Part shown: one piece after another, positions 12,101-24,900 of the stretch
Layout: the number at the start of each line of letters is the position of its first letter
How positions within the stretch are numbered: position 1 is the stretch's first letter
Source of the DNA: Scedosporium boydii
Lineage: Eukaryota > Ascomycota > Sordariomycetes > Microascales > Microascaceae
NCBI GenBank assembly: GCA_002221725.1
Contig: NJFT01000105.1
Span: 1 to 64,000, forward strand
Length of the DNA: 64,000 bases
Direction: 5' to 3'
Program-made: the position numbers and the translations under genes
The notes under the pieces: generated by a model
The model's input: only the letters and a program-made list of their open reading frames with translations
What the model was told of the DNA's origin: nothing
The model's database searches: none

Positions 12101-15100
12101 CACGACTCTGCAGAGGGCAAAAAGAGGCTCTGGGAGAAAGACCATCATCCAAACGCCCATCATGCTCCCCCATGCAAGCCCTGGGACATGTCCCACCATT
12201 AATCGCCCCAAAAAAAGGGGGACAAAGGCTCCATACAACTGAGAGCTCGGAGACCGGCATTGACCAGAGCCGCAGAGCGTTGTTGGAAAGAAAACAAATG
12301 CAGATATGACTCCATCGGAGGCCGAAGAGATCCAAGAGTGGTCTCGTTATAGGTCACCAGATGCGATTTCGTCGACGCTGCGGCCGCTTTATCCCAGCAT
12401 TCCAGAGAGACAGGGTAAGAGAATCATCTCCCCACCATTACTCACCTCGATTATCGATCGTGCAACCGCACTCCAAGACTTGGACAGAGCCTCTCAGTAA
12501 TCGACACCCTGGTCGATCGAGGTGGGCCGACCTTGGAGCCACCCAGAGCCCGTAAACAAGGACGGGAAGAAGTTCTTCGTTCTCCAAGTCCCATCAGCCA
12601 TTGAACGTCGAGATATTTCGCACTGTAATACACCACTGTTGCGACTCCAAGACACTTGCATTTGACCTGGGGTGTACAATCCATGTTGTACCCCTCCAGA
12701 ATCCCTGTTCCCTGTATCTTAGTACCATCGTACTCCGTATCATATTTACTGTGTTGCCTTCGGGTCAAGAACAGTATCAACAATCCGTGGGGACGACAAG
12801 GTACCTCCACACGTCACAGTGTGAAAAATTACAGGTGCTCACGAGACTACTTCTCCAACCGTCTTGTTTCCGATACCATCCTAGTCTCTTCGATGGTGCA
12901 CTACACCACAGTGTGAGTCCCAAAGCAGGTTGGGATCGACCATTCAGAAGTATCACTTGTACTCTCCTCTCTCAGTGGGCGAGCTTTCAAGGAAGAGGGA
13001 AGTGAGCCAACCCGGAACGGAGGGGTCCAAGCAACTCAGTGCCATGGCTGGATGCGATCCTGGATTGGGAATGGCTCTCTCCGATGATCATATCTCGGGT
13101 AGTGCGCGGAGGGGCTTGAGAAGGCGAGCTGCTTTGCGCCAAAAGGGTTGAAAAGCCAAAATAATTGAAAAGATCATCGCCTCTGAAAGCAAGCATGCGC
13201 CCTCTGCCAAGTGCGTAATGCACCTTTCTCCGCAAATGCTGCGGCTCTATTATCAGCTCCTTTTGAACGGAGGAGGGAGGAGGGAGGATGATGAGCCCCC
13301 CACAAACGTGGATGGGAAAGAGGAATCACCCATTTAGGCGCAGAAGAGGCAGTTGACGGCAGAGGGAGTGGACTTGAGGCTTAGAATCCCCATGGGGGGA
13401 AGGGCGCAGCACCATCTATGTGCTCGATCCCTCCGTAGAATCGGACAATTATTATGCCATTAATTTCTGAGTTTGGGGAGAACCACTGAATGAGATCAAT
13501 TGATGGTAATCAAATCCATGCAGCGTCCGGATACCCCTATTTTCGCTTCTTCCTTTCTGGCGCACTCAAGCCAGAATTGCCCACTGGATGGACGCAAATT
13601 TGCCACTCCGGTCGGCTTTGACTTGGCCAGGCTAGCCATGCGGCAATATATGCAGTATGCAATGGATAGTGGGCTGGGAGATTCTCAGATCATTTGGGTT
13701 TGATGAGACGGCACTGCCCTGCGCACCTGCATATACGCAAAGAGGCGAAACTCACGAACTGGTTCTGCCAGGGGCAGTTTCACGCTGAGGTTGCAGCGGC
13801 AATGCTGACGACAGGAGAAGCGAGACTGCCAGTTCCACTCTTGAACCTGCTGGTCAGCCTCGACCAGGCCCAAACCTTCTCAGGGGAAATGAGCTCAAAA
13901 GCTTCTCCTCCCGCTCAGGGGAAGCAAAGCCAAAACATAGCGATTCAGGGCGCTAAATAGGGGAAATTACGATGGATACTTGCGCTGGAATCAGAAAGTG
14001 GACACTGTTGAGAACACGACAATGAGTGGATTCACCATCGTCTGCTTCAGGCAGCAAGACACCGCAATCCTATCAGTAATTTGTTTAGAGCACAGGGTCA
14101 AACTTGTTCCCAGCCTAGAAGCAGCGAGTCGGTTCCATCTTCCGCCACGGGTCGCACCAACCTGAGTTTATCTACTTCTACGAAGTACATGTTTGTCTAC
14201 TATGCATGAATTGCGAAGTAATGAGAGCGGGTAGCCTGCTGCTTTGGAGGACAATTGTTCAACACTCGTTTGGGAAGCCCTAATCCCACCCGTAATTCGG
14301 AGCGATTCCAGGTTCAATATTGTTATCATCAATGAGCAGCGGAGCCTTCTCAGGAGGGCCCCTCTCGTATTACGAAGTGCATCAATGTTATGGGTCAGAA
14401 GGACTACAGAGTCCAGTAGGCAATAACGCCTTCCATGCGCTAGGCCCTAGTCTAGTGTCTACCCTGCCACTGTGAGCTCAGAATGTTTGTTTTCCTGTGC
14501 CATGGCAGGAAGGAACCGGATCAGCCGCCCGCAAAAAGAAGACACAGTCAATTTTCCACTTGGGGTGTGCAATATCAATGATACTTGGGCCGAGTACTTC
14601 ATACAGTTGAGACACGGAGTACGATGCTTTACAGGTGGCACAAAAGTTGTCCCAAGGTCATTCGCTAGTCCATCCTGGGACTAAAGACATTTGCTATCGG
14701 CCAATGACGAGCTGGTGGCGAGCCTGAGACCCACTCACATTGCGTCTCGTGGCCTCCGTCTGATTCGTCAAGCGAGGACCGCCTGTGCACTTGGACTCTC
14801 CCTCGTCACTTGTTCCTCGCTCTGTGCTGGTCGAGGTAAGCCCACCCTGGCCCTCTCGTCCAATTACACGCATCTGCCACATTTGGTGTCGCTGGCGTTG
14901 TCCACTTGCCACCTATCCCGCATGTCCCTTCCATCGCCCCTTTCCCGCACTGTAAGACTAAATTGACCAGCATTTTGTACACGGTGTACATGGCCGATGT
15001 ACTGCTCGCTCCTGGTCAAAGTGCCCGTACTGTGCTGTACAGTACGTACACATACTACTGTGCAAGCAGAAAGTACGTACTCCCTAGGCCTACCTCGACG

Positions 15101-15688
15101 CTCTTGACGCTTTCGCCGCTAGTCTCCCTCTGTTCCTCTCACCCACCAGAGCACCTGGTCCAACAAAAACCCGCCATCGCCATCCCCGTCTGCCCGCGCT
15201 TTCTGTTCCAAATTCCTCCCACCTTCTACCTGTCTCCCCCACGACTTCTTTCCACACACACACAAGCATACATACTCCAAGTATAATTAAAACCTCCTCA
15301 GGTCTAAAATCCATTTCCTTTATCTAAAAAAGAAAAACGTTCATCTGGGTTCTTCTCCTATCCTACGACAATACAACGATTCTCTTCTTTCGACACAAGA
15401 AAAAAGTTGGAAGATAATTTCCTTTTGCCTCTTGCTCAACAACGAAAAACTCACCGACCTTTTCCCGGTTCCCTCGGTCAGCTGTCCAGAAAAGCCTTCG
15501 CCCCCTCACTCCACTTGTTTGTGTTTCAAAGCTGGATTCTCCTGCTTCGACCTCAAACTCAACATCGACAACGAAGCAAATCAGGCATTCATCAGTGCGA
15601 TTAAAGACAGGAAGACTGGCATCTCGCTCTCTTCCTTCAATTTGACGACCACCTTCGAAAATCCATCACAACTCACAATTGAGTCATA
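9189..15688. other. 6.5-kb gene-poor region upstream of the 15.7-kb gene
   Basis: No open frame here has a recognisable domain, and none can be extended across plausible splice sites into a convincing protein. GTACGAAGTAC-like near-palindromes occur at 11893-11904 and 14178-14189. A dense cluster of GTAC tetramers occupies 14975-15085. The last 500 bases turn C/T-rich with A-rich patches, as in long fungal 5' leaders. The region may therefore contain a large promoter, a long untranslated leader or non-coding transcripts. Confidence 0.5.
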
Positions 15689-16315
15689 ATGTCGGCATAT
15701 TACTACGGCGCACATCACGCACACCCCACTGCTGCGGCTTCCAACTCGCAAAATCATCATGGCCGGAGTCGAAGGGCGCCGAGGCTATCGATGTCACAAA
15801 ACCCCAACCGGCAATTTAGGACGGTCCGGAGTCTCAAGGAGCTGTCTGACTCGACTGCGTTATTGAATTTCCGGACTCGGTTTGAGGCTACCCGATCATT
15901 CGATCTCGAAGACGACCTGGAGTTCTGCCCCGGTTTGCTGACGGACAGCGATGTGAGTGATTACAGCGGGTCGATGTCTTCTCGATCATCCAGCCCAACT
16001 AACTGGCACCCTCAGCTGGTCTCCATTCACAGCGCATCGGAACGCTCCTCCCTCGCCAGCAATTCTCCCGAGTCTTCGCCCACCCAACAGCCTCAGACCG
16101 TTGCCCCAGCCTTCTCTCTCAACTCGGCCTCTCCCGCTTTCGTCCCTCCCGCCTTCCATAGCCAACAGTCGAACCTCAAGTTGCACCAGCCTGCCGCCAC
16201 CCGCGGTCGCAATGCCATCCCCATTGTCAACCCTCTTACCGGTGCCACCATGAGCAGCCCTCCTCCTTCCGTCTCTCCGGCCAGGATGCAGCAGATGTCT
16301 ATGCGGCGATGGTAA
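15689..16315 (+). CDS. Conserved Pezizomycotina protein of unknown function
   Basis: Single-exon frame of 208 aa. The N terminus (MSAYYYGAHHAHPT) is followed by a basic, Ser/Arg-rich stretch (SRRAPRLSMSQNPNRQFR). Then comes the most ordered-looking segment, RSLKELSDSTALLNFRTRFE and SFDLEDDLEFCPGLLTDSD. The rest is Ser/Pro/Gln-rich and probably disordered, ending MRRW. I recognise the FRxRFE...SFDLxDDxEFCP pattern from uncharacterised filamentous-fungal proteins, but no function is established. There is no signal peptide or membrane segment. The start is the first ATG after a long C/T-rich leader. A frame open from 15432 ends in a TAA overlapping this ATG but contains no ATG of its own. Confidence 0.75.
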   Translation: MSAYYYGAHHAHPTAAASNSQNHHGRSRRAPRLSMSQNPNRQFRTVRSLKELSDSTALLNFRTRFEATRSFDLEDDLEFCPGLLTDSDVSDYSGSMSSRSSSPTNWHPQLVSIHSASERSSLASNSPESSPTQQPQTVAPAFSLNSASPAFVPPAFHSQQSNLKLHQPAATRGRNAIPIVNPLTGATMSSPPPSVSPARMQQMSMRRW

Positions 16316-19300
16316 GCCGTCGTCTCGTCAGCTTTCCCGTAATCCGGGAGTTTTGATGGAGATTATGCGCGAACCCTTTGCCGTTACAATGTGATGTCAT
16401 GAAAAATCGGAAACGTTTCATTCTTTTTCTTCTCTTTTTTCTATCTGCTCATCCCGGTTGAGAGAAGCAGGCTGTCATCTTGGCTGGCACCGACGACCAA
16501 AAAAAAGGCAAAATTTGACGACAATTCCGGAACGACTCGGAAATAGAGACGATAACAATTGGCCATCGATAACATTCTACTGTTCCTGGGACGAGGGTCT
16601 CAGGGCCCACTCTCTTTCTCTCTCACACCTCTCCCTCTCCTTCTCTTCTCCGCACGCACTCTCTCACTCTCTCCTCTCCCTCATCTTCCGAGATATCCCT
16701 CTCGGGTTGGTCTTTCGACCCTTCTATCAACCAATTGAACGGTATTCCTTTTCTTCTCTCGACTTGTACAAACAACCTTGGATCATTTCGACACAATACC
16801 CTGTTTAAACAACACGGAAAGGATTCTCGTTCGCGGGTTGATACCCCTTGGTTCAGCAGCATCTTATCGATCCCCCCCCAAATCTCTTTTCTCGATATCG
16901 CTCCCGATATCAATTTGTTTCTCATTCATATTTTTCCCTTATTTTGTTCTTCAACCCTTGTCATCATTATACCAAGGAAACGTCGGTGTTTTTGTCGGTC
17001 TCGAAAGATGAAGTTTATCATTCCCGGTTTCTCTCGATCATGGTATGAACAGGCGTTTTTACAGAAGGGCGGTTTTTGCGTTTAATCGGCATTGCATCGG
17101 GTTGTTGCGACAACCTTTAACGGCGGAGTTCTCGGCTTGGTTCGGTATCCTTTTTTTCCACCTCTAATTCGTTATTCGCGACATTCATAATCTCCATCAC
17201 TCATCCTCGGTTCGATTTTCTATTACTACTACTACTACGGGAAGCGTGCGGTCGACTGTTTTTCTATCGTTGCGGGATACAAAATCTCGGGCTGTCAATC
17301 ATGGTCAGAAGCTTGTTTTTTTTTTCCATCACGGGTCCACGACATCATCACAAAGAAAAAGAGGAGGCTTTTTTTATACCTGGACATATAGAGAATGACT
17401 TTTAGTCTTCTTGTTGTTTACCTTTTTTTACTCTTTTTTTGACACGAGTCTTATTGGAAGCGGGCAAAGGGGAGCAATTGGGAAACAACAACACGCACAC
17501 TGGGAGCAGCAGCTTTGTCTCTTTTTGATTTTTTTTTTTTTGTGTTCTTTTTTTACTATTATTACTGGGTGTTTTTTACTTCCGCTCTGGGTCTATTCAT
17601 GGGAAATATCACTTTGTTTGGGCGGCGGTCGGCAAAGACATGAGATAGGCGGGAGCAATTGTTTTGGCAAAGTGTATGTCCATAGTCTGGGCCAAATTGG
17701 GGGCCATCCGGTACTTGGGAAACGGGGAGTTGGGTTGTCGGCTTTGCTGCGAAGATGCCCCTGCGTTTGCAAAAAATACAAAGGCAATGTTGTATTACTT
17801 CAAAACTGCTGTCCATTGTCGATGTTGTGATGAACGTTTTATCCGTCTTTCCTAGGCTTTTTCAGAGTTGATCGTCGGGGGAGTCGATGGGTTTATCTGC
17901 TACAGACATCACTATGCTTTATGCGATGTTCGATGAAGTTTGACGACCTGTGGATGGGGAACCGGAAAACAAGGGAATTCATACTTCTCAGCCTTGAATC
18001 TTTAGGGTCTTGTAAACGTCGTGCGTGGCCTTGTTGGCTTTAGATATCACATATTTCCTTGTAAGCTTTATCTTAATGGCCACCCTGGGTGCTATAGGAG
18101 ACGGCAACTACCAGTCAGAAGTTGATGGAAAGGCAACAATAAAATCGACAGTAACGGCGTCCTTCTTTTCTCGTCGAACTTATCATTGATACCCTAAGAT
18201 AGAGGACGAGAAGACCCCTCTGCCTGCTCAAGGACACTAATCTCATCACTACTCACAGAGGACGAGTTTAGGAGATGATTAGCTTAGTCGTCATGATTTA
18301 GATATTCCTCCCGCGGGCCGCTGTTATGAGTATACAAGGGCGAGGGTGAGAAGGGATGAGATGGTCGATGTTGACGTTCCCAAAAATTGGAGAAGGCCAT
18401 GTAAATCATGTTCTAAAATCCGTTCTCTCTTCTCAACGCTTACCTGAGTCTCATAACTCGAGACGATACCGAACGTCTTGTCATCGCCATGTCCTTAGCC
18501 GAGGAGAGGGTGGCTCCCGCCTCCGTCCATTTCCTTGATTTCTTTGGTCGCGGGCGTAATATATTCCATCTTGGTGAATTCTTTGAAAAAAAAAATGGAT
18601 GGACGGCGGCATGGACGGAAGACATATCACCACATCTCGTAGGTATAATAGCCCAGAAGATCTACAAACAGGAGTTGCAATATGCTCTCAACTTCTGGAA
18701 TAAAATCCACCACGGGCGAGGAAACGGACTCCGTGGTCCAGCCAACACGGTCTGTAGGCCACAAGTCAAACCTTTATCCTCACGTCTTACAGGCTCATAT
18801 AATGGCCGGCCAACATCAACGTTGCCAAACTCCTTCCACATCTTACCCGAATTCGCAAGGAATCCTCTCGTTCCCCCCGGCATCATTCTTCTTACTCCTG
18901 CCTACTACACTCCGCATTGTAGAGAGGAGTCTTGTGGACTCGCCTAAAGGTGAAAATCGGAAAGTGATTAGAGAGTGATTTGGGAAACTGTCAGGTATCT
19001 ATGTAGATATATCGAAACTGGCCTTGGAGTGTATTGGCCAATGGCAATGGCCAGACACTACACCCCAAGACCTTCGTTGATCATTGATGAACGGGTTTCG
19101 AATAGAGTTTCCCTCTGTCTAAGTGTAAAGTCTTTAAAGAGCCCTCAACGGTTCGAGCGGACTGGTAGATTGTCATCAAGTCAGTAACACTGAGAGATAT
19201 GAGGTCCTGCTCGACTCCAACATGAACCCGTATGATTCCTGTACTCCTGCTTCTCACGGATCCAGCGGTTCAAAGAGACGCCAACAAGAGGACAATTGAC

Positions 19301-19871
19301 ACCTTCACCTTAGTCATCACGAGGGAACATTGAATTTTAGAAGTCTTGAGAAACGGACCTGGACGGATCTAATCCTACATCCCACCAGAATTTGAAAACC
19401 AGGGACGCAGAAGATTATTGCGTATCGTGTTTCTCTTCTTCTTACACGCACAACTTGCCGTATCTAGATAGATTCGCCGCGGTCCGCCGACGAGGGGTAG
19501 GAGCAGTCATCTTGGAGGGTTGCGCTCCGCGGACCTGGAATCTCAGATGATCTGATGCGTGCGTTGAAGATAATCTGACGTCAGTGGTGAAGATACCGGG
19601 ACCACCAGTACCTCCTCCTCCATCACAGCAAGCTTCTCCGGACCGGATGGTATGACACGGAGGAGGAGGGGGGGTGCTACCCATTGACAGTGTCCAATAA
19701 TGTCTAGGTTCTTGATGCCGTCAGTATATATTTTGTCGTAGGGACGTAGTTTAGCTCGTTCCCGATCTCTACATCTGATAGTTCACTCTAGATCTTCAAG
19801 CACTCATCTACACCTTTACTATCCAATTTTCCATCAATTCTCATCTCGAGACGTATTCGAAGACTTGCACG
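16316..19871. other. Long non-coding stretch with C/T- and T-rich tracts
   Basis: No supported gene. It includes a strongly C/T-rich tract at about 16610-16700, T-runs around 17320 and 17520-17550, and a short TAC repeat near 17222-17238. The first part may be 3' UTR of the preceding gene. The C/T tract resembles fungal 5' leaders, so an unrecognised plus-strand transcript is possible. An 80-codon minus-strand frame at 19442-19684 has no recognisable feature. Confidence 0.4.
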
Positions 19872-20303
19872 ATGTCTTCTTCTAGACTAGCTCTCCGACT
19901 TCTGCGCACGCGGGCTCCTCTCATTACCTACCGGGCCCGGGCTACCTACGCCACCGGCAGCAAGGCAACTTCAACTCGTGGTTAGTTCGACCCGTCTCGG
20001 AGGATTCGTCTACGAGTCTTTCCCCTGAGATTCGAGCTATGGGGGAATAAAAAAAAAAAAGAAAAAAAAGAGACATAACACTGATGATGATACCTCCGCA
20101 TAGGCAAGAACACACCCCCACCCGCAAGCAAGATCGAACACGACAAGTGGGAGCCAGACCTAGCTAGCCCCAGCGAAGCAGCTGTCAAGGCGGACCGCGA
20201 GGATTTCGGCGGCAACGAGAAGCTGCAGGAGTTATCGAAGAAGGTTGACGAGGAGATTGAAGAGTTGCATCATCACAAGCAGCCTGGGGCGAAGAAGAAC
20301 TGA
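19872..20303 (+). CDS. Small, probably mitochondrial protein of unknown function
   Basis: Exons 19872-19980 and 20104-20303 join in phase across a 123-nt intron (donor GTTAGT, acceptor CATAG), giving 102 aa. The N terminus is rich in Arg, Ser, Ala and Leu and lacks acidic residues (MSSSRLALRLLRTRAPLITY), as in mitochondrial presequences. The remainder is short, hydrophilic and highly charged (IEHDKWEPD, SEAAVKADREDFGG, KKVDEEIEELHHHKQPG) with no membrane segment. The Glu/Lys-rich C-terminal half could form a helix. I cannot assign a function. The mitochondrial location is inferred from composition only. Confidence 0.7.
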
Positions 20304-21171
20304 TATGATTAAACATCTGGACGTCTGAGCGGGTTACGCTGTGGGGAAAGACGGGCAGGTTCTAATAGACAAGATCATTGAGATGGACCTCTGGCTGCAC
20401 ATTTGCTTATTGAGACTTGTGCTGTCGATCTCCAAGTTGCTTGTGCTTCGACGACCTATTTGCATGATTCCGATGAGAGGAGAAACCTACGAAGTAGGCG
20501 CGGACAAATGGGTCAAAAAGGGAGGTAGGCGCAGACACAGTCTGTGGTTGGATATACAATACAGGTAATAGAAGATTGAATGAAATATTTTCGAAATACG
20601 AATAGCGAAACATCCATTTCCGCTCGTTTGCTCTCGGATGATCCCAAGAGCTCTTTGGCTAATCTTGGCCAGACCAATAATGCTCCATGAGCGCACCACG
20701 ATACAATTGCACAATTGCTCCAACAATGATTCTCAGTGATGACGTAATCCGGCGATCCACATGCGACTTTCTTGTCCTCGCTGAAGGCTGCTGCATTTCG
20801 TGTTCCGCATTCAAGTCGTAGACCATCTCAGTACGCCCGTCACTTCGCGGCAGGAACCAACTTCAAAACCTTAAATATCAGCCCCGTCCTTCCGCTCCCT
20901 ACTCCCTATTTCCTATTCCGGTCTTTTCTTCGCCTTCCAAATTAACTTCTACATAACCTCACAGCACGCCGAATAATTAGAGACATATAGAAAGGCCTGC
21001 GGCGCAGCCCAGCTTCTACGTCTGTTCGTGGCGTCGGCCCCCTTTTGGCGTCAACGCATTGCCAGCGAGAGAAATAGTCGCCCTCTCTCAGTGCCCTTCT
21101 TTCCCCCCAGACGAATAGATCCACCGACCCACAAAGAGCGTATTAATTTCCCCTGAAAAGGCCTTGCGAAG
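20304..21171. other. Intergenic region upstream of syn8
   Basis: No gene seen. The last 300 bases become C/T-rich (about 20880-20945), consistent with the promoter and leader of the SNARE gene. Confidence 0.45.
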
Positions 21172-22057
21172 ATGTCGAAGCCGAATCAGCTCTTCCTCCT
21201 TGCCGACCACATCAAGCTCTCGCTCCTGGAACGCCAGCGTGCCCAGTCGCTAAATCTCGAGGGAAACTCCCAGGATGGACATATTTCCCGATCGCTGGAG
21301 CAGTTCAAGGATGGTCTAGAAGCGTTGAGGGAGGAGGAACAGAGGCTCCGGGATAAAGGAGACGAAGAGTGAGTTATAAATTATCTTGCTCTCCATTGCA
21401 AGAAACGGTATATACTAACGGCCGCTCCCCAGCGCCGCCCTCGACATCTCCGACAACCTCCCCACCCTCCAACACCAACTCGACGACCTAACCTCCCAAT
21501 TCCACGGCTTCACTACACCGTCCACAACCTCCACCCTCACACACCCCAACGACCCCTCCCTAGCCGCAGACTTCACCCACGCAACGTCCCTCCCCTCCAC
21601 CAAGAAACCCATCACCGCCCCAGCCACGGCCGCCAAATCCGTCCGCTTCTCAGATACACCCCCGGCGGAAGATGACCCCTCCATCGAGCTCTTCTCCCGC
21701 TACCGCGACGACCCCGACGAAGCTAATTCTGCAGTCGACCAAGCCCAGGGCATGACGAACGAGCAGATCCACGCCTTCCACTCTACCGTCCTCGCCGAGC
21801 AGGACGAGCAGCTGGATCGCCTGGGCGAGACGATCGGGCGGCAGAGGGAGCTGAGTATGCGGATGGGGGATGAGCTCGAGGCGCAGTGCGAGATGCTGGA
21901 TGAGACCGATGCTATGGTTGACAGGCATCAGAGCCGGCTGGATAGGGCTTCGAGGTCGTTGGGGAGGGTGGCGAGGGCTTCGGGCGAGGGGAGGCAGATG
22001 GCTGCTATTATTATTACTATTATCATTTTGATCATGCTTATCGCTATTTTGAAATAA
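21172..22057 (+). CDS. syn8: Endosomal Qc-SNARE of the Syn8/syntaxin-8 type
   Basis: Tail-anchored SNARE expected to act in fusion at endosomes and the vacuole. Exons 21172-21368 and 21433-22057 join across a 64-nt intron (273 aa). The N terminus MSKPNQLFLLADHIKLSLLE opens an alpha-helical regulatory region. The C-terminal part has the heptad SNARE helix, from EQDEQLDRLGETIGRQRELS through LEAQCEMLDETDAMVD with its central Gln, then a basic linker. A hydrophobic anchor (AAIIITIIILIMLIAIL) ends two residues before the stop. Assignment to Syn8 and not Tlg1 or Vam7 rests on the N terminus, the tail anchor and the absence of a PX domain. It is convergent with the Ama1-like gene. Confidence 0.85.
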
Positions 22058-22638
22058 GGGGAGCATACTCGGGGAGGTTGTTCAACACCTCGTGTTTTTC
22101 GTTTTGTTCTTCTGTTATTGGGGTTTGGCGCTGGTGTTTGGGGGGTTAGTACCTTAGTAGATGAGCCCTTATTCTCGTTGCTCTGCCTATCTTTCTTTTG
22201 GTTTCATTTGTACTCCTTTAGTTGGCGACTCTTTCGAATTCGCTCTCTTCGAATGGGGTTCGAGATGCGGAATGTCACTTCTCTCGCATGGGATAAGGAA
22301 TCGTTGCTGGCGCTGGTGGTGTTTCTTAGCTATACTGAATCAAACATATTCTCGCGAGTTTTATCTCCCCAGCCGCTTTTGCACTCGAGTGATATTGTCC
22401 TTATTCTATTCTACTCGCGGACCCGATACCCCCATCAATAACATCTAAAGATACAGAAAATCCCAATATCAACAGGCTGTGCGTTTAAAACCTCGTCCTA
22501 ATCCCTCAAATAAAGTGACTCGGCGTAGCCATTGTATAAATACTCACACTCCGTTTATACGCCCCTTTGGGTTTCAAAAAAGAGAAAAAAACGGAAAAGA
22601 GGGAAAGGGAAAACAAAAAAAGCCAAGAAAACATGCTT
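22058..22638. other. Convergent 3' region between syn8 and the Ama1-like gene
   Basis: Both flanking genes end here. The sequence is T-rich then A-rich (22570-22625), as expected of two 3' UTRs. No gene seen. Confidence 0.5.
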
Positions 22639-24900
22639 TCAACGAATGAGGTCTCCTTCTTTATCAATGCCTTCTATGCCCTCCAGAATATCGCTACCCC
22701 CGAGCATTCCTGATCCTCCAACCGTCGCCTTCCTTCCGGCCGTCCACACCTCGTGAAACTTGACAGTTTCATCGCTCGCCGCCACTACAATACATCCCTC
22801 TTGCGGAGTCATGTTTTTCTTGCTTCTTGCGCGGTCATCATGGGGGTTGCCCCGTGGCTGCGGGCCAGGGTATGGTATAGCATACAAGGCTCGGTACTCG
22901 CCGGGCCACGGGATCGCTGCAACCTGCTTGCAGTCCGGCCAACTGAAAATGGCGATGCGATATGGGTGGTCCGGTTGAGGGTAGCCAAAAGTCGCCGCCA
23001 ATTCTCGTCTCGTCGTCGACCAAATGAGCGACGTCACCTGGGCCGAAACCGTAATCGTTGCGAGGGTCGCTCCGGTCGTCGTGTGGAAGAAGTGGATGCA
23101 TTTGTCGTTAGAACCTCCTCCGGTTGCGACAAGACCATCTAGCCAGGGGCAGAATGCGATGGCCTTCACCGCAGCTGCATGGACCCACCGGAATCTCTCA
23201 GATCCCGGCAGCATATTCCTCACAGTTGGCGGTGATGTCCTCAGGGTCATGAGTTGTCCTCCATTGTTGGATACATTGTTCTCGTCCATATTCGTGTAGA
23301 CATAGCTCTGGGGATATTCCACATGTCTTCCGTACCCTTCAACTGAGGATGTGAGGCCTTGCGCATCCTGCCTGGGTGGGCCGAATATTTGGTTGACACT
23401 GAAGAGACAGCAGTGATTGTCATTCGCACCCGATGCAAACAAGTCGCCCTTGAGGGACCAAGCCAACCCGCAAACTTGCTGGGCATGAGCCTTGATCCTG
23501 GCGACGAGTGTTAAGGTCCCCGGCCAGGTGTCTCTTTCAACTTCCCAGCCCATTGGCCATTCGACTATGTAATAAAAGATGTCGCCTTGATAATCTCCGA
23601 CTAACAAGTCCTCCGTTTCGACTGGGACACCGGGGTTTAGTGGATTTTTCGACGGTCTTGTCGTGCAAACAGGCCGCCAGCTCACATAGGCAACTGGGAA
23701 CGGCTGTTCAATGTCGAATCGCGGAGAGTCGGCTTCGCTCGGTGTCATCAAACAAAGATGCCCGTCGATTCTGCCAAAAGCTAGAATACTCTTTCTGCCC
23801 TGGGAGGAAGAGAAGTCGACCGAGGAGATCCAGCATTCCGGTGGGCAAGTCTTGAGGAGAGCAACACCCTTGTCTTCGGTCCAGCCGTAGAGAATGTTCC
23901 CAAGGCCCATAGCCAAGATACTGCAGGTATCTGAATAGGCAAGGATAGAGCAATAGAAGTCATCGCGCAGGTTTCGGGCATCGAGCACTCTGATATCATT
24001 AGGATTGGGTCTTCCTGAAAAGTGATGGAGACGTCGCGATGTAGATAAAGATGGGAGTGGTTGCGGAACATGTCTAGAAGACGTACCTGAAAGGTGACGA
24101 AGGCAGAATGCGCAGGGATGCCTGAGTGGGTGGTTCTGTGGTAAGACGCGACAAGTCAGTGATTATCTCCTTTTCACCTCATTTCCATAACGGCAAAGTC
24201 GAACCTTCGACGCCGTCGTTCTCCCATTTTGTACCACTCCACTTGGTTCCTTTGGCTCCCGATGATGGCTGTAAACCTGGCATTGGGATCCCGATACTAA
24301 GAGAAGACCCAGCAGTAATATCTGTCTCTAGAATTCTCTTGACACGGTCAACATCAAGTGCCAAAGCAAGGAGATCCTCGTGTCTTTCCTCGTCCTCTTC
24401 GGATTTGGACCGACGACTGGCGTACGATGTAGGGAAGAGCCGGGCATTCGTGCCGCTATATATGAATCTACTATGGCCATCCTCGACGGCTGTTATATCA
24501 GAGACTGTGCCTCCGACAGTCCAGATTGTTCCCTGGCTGGGATGACGGTCGCCTGCTCGCCGACCATGGACCGAACGGGGAACTGCCGTTCCTGAAAATA
24601 CAGTTAGAACCCCCTCCCGCCATTCGGCTGATGGCAGCGGTCGTGACCCGACTTACCAACGGCGGCTGTTGTTGAAATGCCCCCGGATGAGAACGGGTAG
24701 CGCGTGACAGACGGAGCAGTAACCCGCGATCTCGATTGGAAGGGGTCAACACTAGCCCTACGGTGCCTCAACAGCTTCTCGGTATCGGACAACGAAGAAT
24801 GTCTCTTTCCTAGCCGTAACTTCTCAGCAAGAGGGGATTCAGTATGCCGTTGTGGGATGAACCTGTCAGGGCATCGTATTCTCGAGCGGGCTGAATTCAT
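22639..24900 (-). CDS. ama1: Cdc20/Fizzy-family APC/C activator, Ama1-like
   Basis: Substrate adaptor of the anaphase-promoting complex; Ama1 is the meiotic member in yeasts. Exons 24900-24657, 24591-24205, 24135-24087 and 23989-22639 join in phase (676 aa). Diagnostic elements are a C-box DRFIPQR at residues 12-18, the linker SPFRVLDARNLRDDFYCSIL leading into WD40 repeats, and a C-terminal Ile-Arg tail (GDLIR), the dipeptide that docks on the APC/C. WD-type repeats run through exon 4 (HAQQVCGLAWSLKGDLFASG, AFCPWLDGLVATGGGSNDKC). The third intron donor (GTTCGA) is non-standard. The frame stays open upstream for about 155 codons to an ATG at 25365 but is crossed by one TAG at 25072-25074, so the start at 24900 is the conservative choice. 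Ama1 is preferred over Cdc20/Cdh1 because of the divergent linker and WD region. Confidence 0.82.

Noticed and set aside
15432..15689. 85-codon frame whose TAA overlaps the ATG of the 15.7-kb gene
   Set aside because: It has no ATG, only a TTG at its start, so it is not a normal upstream frame in a eukaryote.
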